A stretch of 11,562 bases of DNA, taken from an uncultured Sphingomonas sp. Lineage in GTDB: Bacteria; Pseudomonadota; Alphaproteobacteria; Sphingomonadales; Sphingomonadaceae. The stretch lies in assembly GCA_902806295.1 (NCBI GenBank), contig CADCWB010000252.1, positions 1 to 11,562 of the forward strand, written 5' to 3'. The notes under the pieces were generated by a model. It worked only from the letters and a program-made list of their open reading frames with translations, made no database searches and was not told the origin of the DNA. Below, piece by piece: positions 7,386 to 11,562 of the stretch; the first letter of the stretch is position 1; each line of letters opens with the position of its first letter. Made by a program: the position numbers and the translations under genes.

Positions 7386-7786
7386 AGCTGCTCCCGCTGC
7401 TTCTGCTTGCTCTGGCCGGTCCCGCCTTGGCCGATAGCGCGCAGCCACCGGCTCCCTATGCCTATCGGCAGCTCGAAGATGCACGGCAGGAGGCTCGGGC
7501 CAGAGCCCTGATGGAGGAGCTCCGCTGCCTGGTCTGCCAAGGCCAGTCGATCGCCGACAGCGATGCGGAACTGGCCGGCGACATGCGTCACCTGGTCCGA
7601 ACTCGGATCAAGGCCGGCGAGAGCCCGAGCCAAGTGCGGGATTGGCTGGTGCAGCGTTATGGAAGTTGGGTCAGCTACGCCCCGGTGCTCGGGCCCGAGA
7701 CATTGCTGCTCTACGCTGCGCCGCTGCTGCTGCTGCTCGGTGGGGGGCTGCTCGCCGCCCGCCGGTTGCAGCGGAGGCGCGGCTGA
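7382..7786 (+). CDS. ccmH: Cytochrome c maturation thiol-redox protein CcmH (CcmL/CycL type)
   Basis: This 134-residue protein has a cleavable-looking signal peptide (hydrophobic residues 3–16, cleavage plausible after ALA at 15–17), a short periplasmic helical domain, and one C-terminal membrane segment (about 106–126) ending in a basic tail. The redox motif LRCLVCQGQSIADS places Cys49 and Cys52 in the family's LRCxxCQ signature. CcmH exchanges disulfides with apocytochrome c and CcmG and forms part of the haem ligase with CcmF and CcmI. The start is taken as GTG 7382, which overlaps the ccmG TGA; it puts the signal peptide directly at the N-terminus, and longer readings lie inside ccmG. It is the short form, with the TPR part encoded separately by the next gene, unlike the fused CcmH of E. 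coli. Confidence 0.95.
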   Translation: MKLLPLLLLALAGPALADSAQPPAPYAYRQLEDARQEARARALMEELRCLVCQGQSIADSDAELAGDMRHLVRTRIKAGESPSQVRDWLVQRYGSWVSYAPVLGPETLLLYAAPLLLLLGGGLLAARRLQRRRG

Positions 7787-8418
7787 TGGGGCTGGCGCTG
7801 TTGATCGTGCTGGTAGCCGTCACCGGGACTGCCTTGTGGTGGTTCGGACGGCTGCGCGGTGCCGCGCTGCAGCTGGCGCTGGCGGCGCTGATGGTCGGGG
7901 CGGCGGGCTATGCCCTGCAAGGCAGGCCTTCGCTGCCCGGGGCGCCGAAGCAAGGGGGCAGGCGAGCGGCGCCCGTGCCGCTGACCGAGCCGCGCAATGC
8001 AATGCTCGGCCGGTTCAATCGGGCGGACCGATGGTTGATTATCGCCGACAGCTACGCCCGCCGGGGGGACACGGGGCAGGCGATTGGCATCATCCAGGCA
8101 GGCCTGCGGGCGTATCCGGACGATTCCGCGCTATACGTCGGCCTCGGTAATGCGCTGGTTGACCATGCGGGTATGGTGACGCCGGCGGCGACCTTGGCCT
8201 TCGCCCGAGCGCGCGAACTGGCGCCCAAGCTTCCGGCGCCGTTGTTCTTCGAAGGGCTAGCGTTAGCGCGGACGGGCAAGCGAGCCGAAGCACTGGCGCT
8301 CTGGCGTCAGGCGCTGGCGCTCACCCCGCCGGGCACCAGCTACCGCCCAATGATCGAGGGCGGCATCCAGGCGCTCAGCAGCACTCCCCCGCCAGCAGCG
8401 CCGGCCACTGGGCGCTGA
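7786..8418 (+). CDS. CcmI-like TPR protein of cytochrome c maturation (short form)
   Basis: The 210-residue product has two N-terminal hydrophobic segments (about 2–20 and 26–45), a Pro/Gly/basic linker, and a helical domain with TPR-like repeats (roughly 82–115, 115–148 and 151–184; for example DRWLIIADSYARRGDTGQAI and PLFFEGLALARTGKRAEALA). It ends in a Pro/Ala-rich tail. This layout and its position straight after ccmH fit CcmI/CycH, the subunit that holds apocytochrome c C-termini for the haem ligase. It is about half the length of Rhodobacter CcmI (around 400 residues), so only one TPR domain is present. The ATG at 7786 shares its A with the ccmH TGA, and upstream reading would lie inside ccmH. 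Function rests largely on context. Confidence 0.8.
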   Translation: MGLALLIVLVAVTGTALWWFGRLRGAALQLALAALMVGAAGYALQGRPSLPGAPKQGGRRAAPVPLTEPRNAMLGRFNRADRWLIIADSYARRGDTGQAIGIIQAGLRAYPDDSALYVGLGNALVDHAGMVTPAATLAFARARELAPKLPAPLFFEGLALARTGKRAEALALWRQALALTPPGTSYRPMIEGGIQALSSTPPPAAPATGR

Positions 8419-8441
8419 GCCGGAGCGTTATTCGCCCCGGC
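8419..8441. terminator. Stem-loop at the convergent ends of the ccm cluster and the DUF3072 gene
   Basis: The arms 8419–8427 (GCCGGAGCG) and 8433–8441 (CGCCCCGGC) pair over eight of nine positions, with one A·C mismatch and the loop TTATT. The loop starts exactly at the DUF3072 stop codon, and the left arm follows the ccmI stop directly. No T tract is present on either side, so terminator activity is possible but not shown. Confidence 0.35.
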
Positions 8442-8652
8442 CGGTCTCCTCCTGCAGCGCCTCGATCTTCTTCGATGCGTCGGCCTTGCTGAGTTCCGGG
8501 TCGAACTCCTCGCCAGCCTCCTCGGACAGGGTCTGCAGATAGGACGCCTGAGCGCCCGTCATCGGCTGGTCGCCGGTGGTCCAGTTGTCCGGATCCTTGA
8601 CCGCGTTGCCGGTTGGATGAGCCTTTGGGTTGGCGTCTACGTGATCAGCCAT
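8428..8652 (-). CDS. DUF3072 family small protein
   Basis: This 74-residue, acidic, soluble protein matches what I know of the DUF3072 family: a DNWTTGDQPMTGAQASYL segment (residues 23–39) followed by a helical Glu-rich stretch (TLSEEAGEEF) and a Lys/Ala-rich helix (SKADASKKIEALQ). There are no cysteines, membrane segment or signal peptide. The family has no assigned function, and I do not assign one. Its ATG at 8652 is preceded by AAAAGG with the expected spacing, but both the GG and the start codon fall in a 12-bp hairpin. It lies 63 nt downstream of the ald stop on the same strand, so co-transcription with ald is possible, and it converges with the ccm cluster nine bases away. Confidence 0.8.
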   Translation of the reverse strand: MADHVDANPKAHPTGNAVKDPDNWTTGDQPMTGAQASYLQTLSEEAGEEFDPELSKADASKKIEALQEETGRGE

Positions 8653-8691
8653 TGGTGCACCTTTTCAATGATTTGAGTTGGTGCACCAACG
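8650..8691 (-). promoter_or_regulatory. Leader hairpin and palindrome covering the DUF3072 start
   Basis: In the minus-strand transcript, 8691–8680 pairs with 8661–8650 over 12 bp, including one G·U, around an 18-nt loop (8679–8662). The 3' arm contains the GG of the ribosome binding site and the whole AUG. The 5' arm lies in a 14-bp perfect DNA palindrome, GTTGGTGCACCAAC (8677–8690); its core GGTGCACC recurs at 8654–8661, 26 bp away centre to centre. It may be a translation-control hairpin, a two-site operator or both. The structure is seen; the function is inferred. Confidence 0.45.
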
Positions 8692-8715
8692 CCAGTGTTC
8701 CCGACTTGTTCCGCG

Positions 8716-9819
8716 TTACGCAGCGGCCTCGAACGGCAGGTCGAGCGCCTCCGCCACGGCCTCGTGCCGGATCTTACCGCCGGAAACGTTGAGCCCGTTG
8801 GCAAGGTGCGAATCCTGCCGCATCGCCTCGGCCGCGCCCAAGTTGGCGAGCTTGAGCGCAAAAGGTAGGGTCGCATTGTTGAGCGCGAAGGCCGAGGTCC
8901 GCGAGACGGCGCCCGGCATGTTGGCGACGCAATAGTGGATCACCCCGTCGACCTCGAACACCGGGTCATCATGGGTGGTGGCGCGAGATGTCTCGAAGCA
9001 GCCGCCCTGATCGATCGCGATGTCGACCAGTACCGACCCGCGCTTCATCGTCTTGAGCATGTCGCGGGTGACCAGCTTTGGTGCCGCGGCACCCGGCACC
9101 AACACGGCCCCGATCACCAGCTCGGCCTCTTCAACAGCGTTGGCGATTGCGGCGCGGCTGGCATAGGCGGTCTTGATCTGCGAGCTGAAGAACATGTCGA
9201 GTTCGGCGAGGCGCTCGTTGGAAATATCGTAGATAGTCACGTCGGCGCGCATGCCGACCGCCATCTGCGCCGCGTTGACGCCCGACACGCCGCCGCCGAG
9301 GATAGCGACCTTGGCTGGGGACACGCCCGGCACGCCGCCGAGCAGCACGCCGCGGCCGCCCTGTTCCTTTTCGAGATAATGAGCGCCGACCTGCACGCTC
9401 ATGCGGCCGGCGACTTCGCTCATCGGCTTCAGCAGGGGCAGCGCGCCGCTGCGGCTGGTGACGGTCTCATAGGCGATGCAGGTTGCGCCCGACTTCATCA
9501 GCCCCTCGGCCTGCGGCTTGTCAGCCGCCAGGTGGAGGTAGGTGAACAGCAGGTGGCGTGGCTCCAGCAGCGCGATCTCGGACGCTTGCGGCTCCTTCAC
9601 CTTGACGATCATCTCCGCGGCACTGAACACCTCGCCGGCGGTCGGCAGGATGGTCGCACCGGAGCGCTGATAAGCGGCGTCCGGACAGTCGATCCCGTTG
9701 CCCGCACCCGTTTCCACGAACAGCTCATGACCGGCGGCAACCAGCTCCTTGACGGAGGCCGGGGTCAGGCCGACACGGTACTCGTGGTTCTTGATCTCCT
9801 TGGGCACACCGACGCGCAT
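8716..9819 (-). CDS. ald: Alanine dehydrogenase
   Basis: Ald catalyses the NAD-dependent, reversible oxidative deamination of L-alanine to pyruvate and ammonia in the cytoplasm. The 367-residue product is close in length to the Mycobacterium tuberculosis enzyme (371), and the known active-site residues fall at matching positions: Arg15 in EYRVGLTP, Lys75 in VKVKEP, His96 in TYLHLAAD and Asp270 in VDIAIDQGG. The nucleotide-binding motif GGGVSG is at 175–180. The start at 9819 (MRVGVPKEIK) is the conserved family start; a longer reading to 9915 adds 32 residues with no family resemblance and consumes most of the ald–kup spacer. The Shine–Dalgarno sequence is weak (GAAGAAAG). The gene diverges from kup, and the DUF3072 gene lies 63 nt downstream. 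Confidence 0.97.
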   Translation of the reverse strand: MRVGVPKEIKNHEYRVGLTPASVKELVAAGHELFVETGAGNGIDCPDAAYQRSGATILPTAGEVFSAAEMIVKVKEPQASEIALLEPRHLLFTYLHLAADKPQAEGLMKSGATCIAYETVTSRSGALPLLKPMSEVAGRMSVQVGAHYLEKEQGGRGVLLGGVPGVSPAKVAILGGGVSGVNAAQMAVGMRADVTIYDISNERLAELDMFFSSQIKTAYASRAAIANAVEEAELVIGAVLVPGAAAPKLVTRDMLKTMKRGSVLVDIAIDQGGCFETSRATTHDDPVFEVDGVIHYCVANMPGAVSRTSAFALNNATLPFALKLANLGAAEAMRQDSHLANGLNVSGGKIRHEAVAEALDLPFEAAA

Positions 9820-9941
9820 CGTTCGTTCGCTTTCTTCATGACAGATGTTGTGAGGATCGCGCGCGCCTATAGACCGGGTCGCCGCGATTGCACCAGCCGA
9901 TTGCCGCACCCCCATGCTCCTGCTAGGGCGCGCCGCCGCTC
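9820..9941. promoter_or_regulatory. Divergent ald–kup intergenic region
   Basis: This 122-bp spacer must carry the 5' signals of both ald (minus) and kup (plus). TATAGA at 9868–9873 is a fair plus-strand -10 with ATGTTG or TTGTGA upstream at non-ideal spacing. The overlapping TATAGG on the minus strand (9871–9866) could serve ald, with only a weak -35 about 16 bp away. The region is otherwise GC-rich with no clear operator or terminator. Promoter positions are tentative. Confidence 0.3.
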
Positions 9942-11562
9942 ATGAACATCACTGCGCAAGGAGCCGCCGTACCTGCCTCGAACGAGGGGGTGACGGACAC
10001 CCAGCACGCCGACGGTCACGCGCCGCAGGGGTCGCTGGGCAAACTTGCGCTTGGCGCGGTCGGCATCGTGTTCGGCGATATCGGCACGTCCCCGATCTAC
10101 GCATTCCGCGAAACCTTTGCCGGCCATCACCTGCTCGCCCCCAACCAGCTCCACATCTTCGGCGTGCTGAGCCTGATCTTCTGGTCGATGATGATCATCG
10201 TCAGCTTGAAGTACGTCAGCATCATCATGCGCGCCGACAACAAGGGGGAGGGCGGCAGCCTGGCGCTGCTGGCGCTGATTAATCGGTCGACTAGCGACAA
10301 GCGCCGCTGGACCGCCGGCATCGTCATGCTGGGCGTGTTCGCCACCGCCCTGTTCTACGGCGACAGCATGATCACGCCCGCCATTTCGGTGCTCTCTGCG
10401 GTCGAGGGTCTGACAACTGTCAACGCCGCCTTTGCGCCCTATGTCATCCCGATCGCGGTCACCATCCTGATCGGCCTGTTCGCCATCCAGAGCCGTGGCA
10501 CGGCCAAGGTCGGCAATCTCTTCAGCCCCGTGATGCTGATCTACTTCGGCACGCTGGCGGTGCTCGGGCTGGTCCACATCGCCGACTACCCAAGCTTGCT
10601 GCTGCAGATGCTCAACCCGCTGAATGCGTTCCGCTTCTATTTTGCCGAGCCACTGCCCGCGTTTATCGCCATGGGCTCCGTGGTGCTGGCGGTGACCGGG
10701 GCCGAGGCGTTGTACGCCGACATGGGTCACTTCGGCCGGCGGCCGATCCGCTACGCCTGGGTCGGCGTGGTGATTTGCCTGCTGCTCAACTATCTCGGCC
10801 AGGGCGCGATGTTACTGGCGCTTGATCCGGCCGAGGCCGCGGAGCGGGTCAAGAACCCATTCTTCTTCCTCGCGCCCGAAAGCCTGCGGCTGCCGCTGGT
10901 GCTGCTCGCGACCTGCGCCACGATCATCGCCAGCCAGGCCGTGATCTCGGGCGCCTTCTCGGTGACTCAGCAGGCGATCCAGCTCGGGTTTATACCGCGG
11001 CTGCGCATCACCCATACCAGCGAGACCGCCGCCGGGCAGATTTACATTCCAGTGATCAATTGGGCTCTGATGGTGATGGTAATACTGCTGGTGATCACGT
11101 TCCAGAGCTCGTCCAATCTGGCCGCCGCGTACGGGATCGCGGTGACGGGAGCGATGGCGATCGACACCATCCTGCTCGGCGTGGTGTTCTTCTCGCTATG
11201 GAACTGGCCAGCCTGGAAGGCCGTACCGCTGCTGGCACTCTTCATGATCGTCGACCTGCTATACCTCGGGTCCAACCTGTTGAAGGTGCCCGATGGCGGT
11301 TGGTTCCCGCTGCTGATCGGCGCGATCGCCTTCACCCTGCTGACCACCTGGGCGAAGGGCCGCAAGCTGATGCTCGACCGTATGGCGGAGGCCAGCCTGC
11401 CGATGGAGGTGTTCATCAAGTCGGCCGCTTCGAGCGCCACCCGGGTGGCAGGGACAGCGGTGTTCATGACCAGCTCGGCCAAAGGGGTGCCGCACGCGCT
11501 GTTGCACAACCTCAAGCACAACAAGGTGCTGCACGAGCGGGTCATGCTGCTCACCGTGCGGA
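9942..11562 (+). CDS. kup: Low-affinity potassium transporter Kup (3' partial)
   Basis: Kup is an inner-membrane K+ uptake protein, thought to work as a proton symporter. The open frame runs 540 codons without a stop to the right edge, out of about 620–640 in typical Kup, so only the distal cytoplasmic part is missing. The family signature GIVFGDIGTSPIY is at residues 41–53, followed by ADNKGEGG, LFYGDSMITPAISVLSAVEG, VTGAEALYADMGHFG and SSSNLAAAYGIAVTGAM, with about twelve hydrophobic segments. The first 30 residues form a hydrophilic extension. ATG 9942 is the only sensible start: an in-frame TAG lies at 9924–9926 and no other start codon intervenes. The ribosome binding site is weak. The gene diverges from ald. 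Confidence 0.96.
   Translation, partial: MNITAQGAAVPASNEGVTDTQHADGHAPQGSLGKLALGAVGIVFGDIGTSPIYAFRETFAGHHLLAPNQLHIFGVLSLIFWSMMIIVSLKYVSIIMRADNKGEGGSLALLALINRSTSDKRRWTAGIVMLGVFATALFYGDSMITPAISVLSAVEGLTTVNAAFAPYVIPIAVTILIGLFAIQSRGTAKVGNLFSPVMLIYFGTLAVLGLVHIADYPSLLLQMLNPLNAFRFYFAEPLPAFIAMGSVVLAVTGAEALYADMGHFGRRPIRYAWVGVVICLLLNYLGQGAMLLALDPAEAAERVKNPFFFLAPESLRLPLVLLATCATIIASQAVISGAFSVTQQAIQLGFIPRLRITHTSETAAGQIYIPVINWALMVMVILLVITFQSSSNLAAAYGIAVTGAMAIDTILLGVVFFSLWNWPAWKAVPLLALFMIVDLLYLGSNLLKVPDGGWFPLLIGAIAFTLLTTWAKGRKLMLDRMAEASLPMEVFIKSAASSATRVAGTAVFMTSSAKGVPHALLHNLKHNKVLHERVMLLTVR

Noticed and set aside
8935..9945. Long open frame (336 codons) on the plus strand opposite ald
   Set aside because: The ald frame carries all the known active-site residues. 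The antisense translation has no recognisable domain and has shadow-like composition.
9867..10730. Open frame of 287 codons on the minus strand opposite kup
   Set aside because: The kup frame has the family motifs and a membrane topology. The opposite product is Gln/Asp/His-rich with no motif.
1..11562. Search for CRISPR arrays, insertion sequences, phage genes, toxin–antitoxin or defence systems
   Set aside because: No spaced direct repeats, transposase or recombinase motifs, or unusual gene clusters were seen; nearly every base is accounted for by core genes.

Overview
The window is a gene-dense, high-GC stretch of a bacterial chromosome, most like an alphaproteobacterium of the Sphingomonas group. 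This placement is inferred from the lon–HU order, a complete System I cytochrome c maturation cluster, protein sequence character and uniform high-GC codon use; no rRNA or other decisive taxonomic marker is present. The window holds 14 protein genes and two tRNA genes. No CRISPR array, insertion sequence, prophage gene, toxin–antitoxin pair or other recognisable mobile or defence system was seen.

Left part (1–2534): the 3' two thirds of lon (ATP-dependent protease, cut by the window edge) is followed by an HU-type nucleoid protein gene, with a strong hairpin between them. Then come tRNA-Val(CAC), a HIT-family hydrolase gene on the minus strand, and tRNA-His(GTG). Middle part (2564–8418): a leucine/Glu/Phe/Val dehydrogenase gene starts 29 nt after tRNA-His. 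It is followed by a tight plus-strand cluster, ccmC-ccmD-ccmE-ccmF-ccmG-ccmH-ccmI-like, in which every one of the six gene junctions overlaps (five by 4 nt, the last by 1 nt). These genes deliver haem to the periplasm and attach it to apocytochromes c: CcmC/D load haem on CcmE, CcmG and CcmH reduce the CXXCH thiols, and CcmF with CcmH/I forms the ligase. The ABC subunits CcmA and CcmB are not in the window.

Right part (8428–11562): a small DUF3072 protein gene and the alanine dehydrogenase gene ald lie on the minus strand, the former downstream of the latter. Divergent from ald across 122 bp is kup, a potassium transporter gene that runs off the right edge. The most unusual non-coding structure is a 12-bp stem upstream of the DUF3072 gene that would bury its start codon and part of its ribosome binding site; one arm of it is itself a 14-bp perfect palindrome.

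Most of the window is ordinary core-genome content. The findings are modest: regulatory hairpins, overlapping junctions, a short CcmI, a tRNA-led amino-acid dehydrogenase transcript, and a conserved small protein of unknown function.
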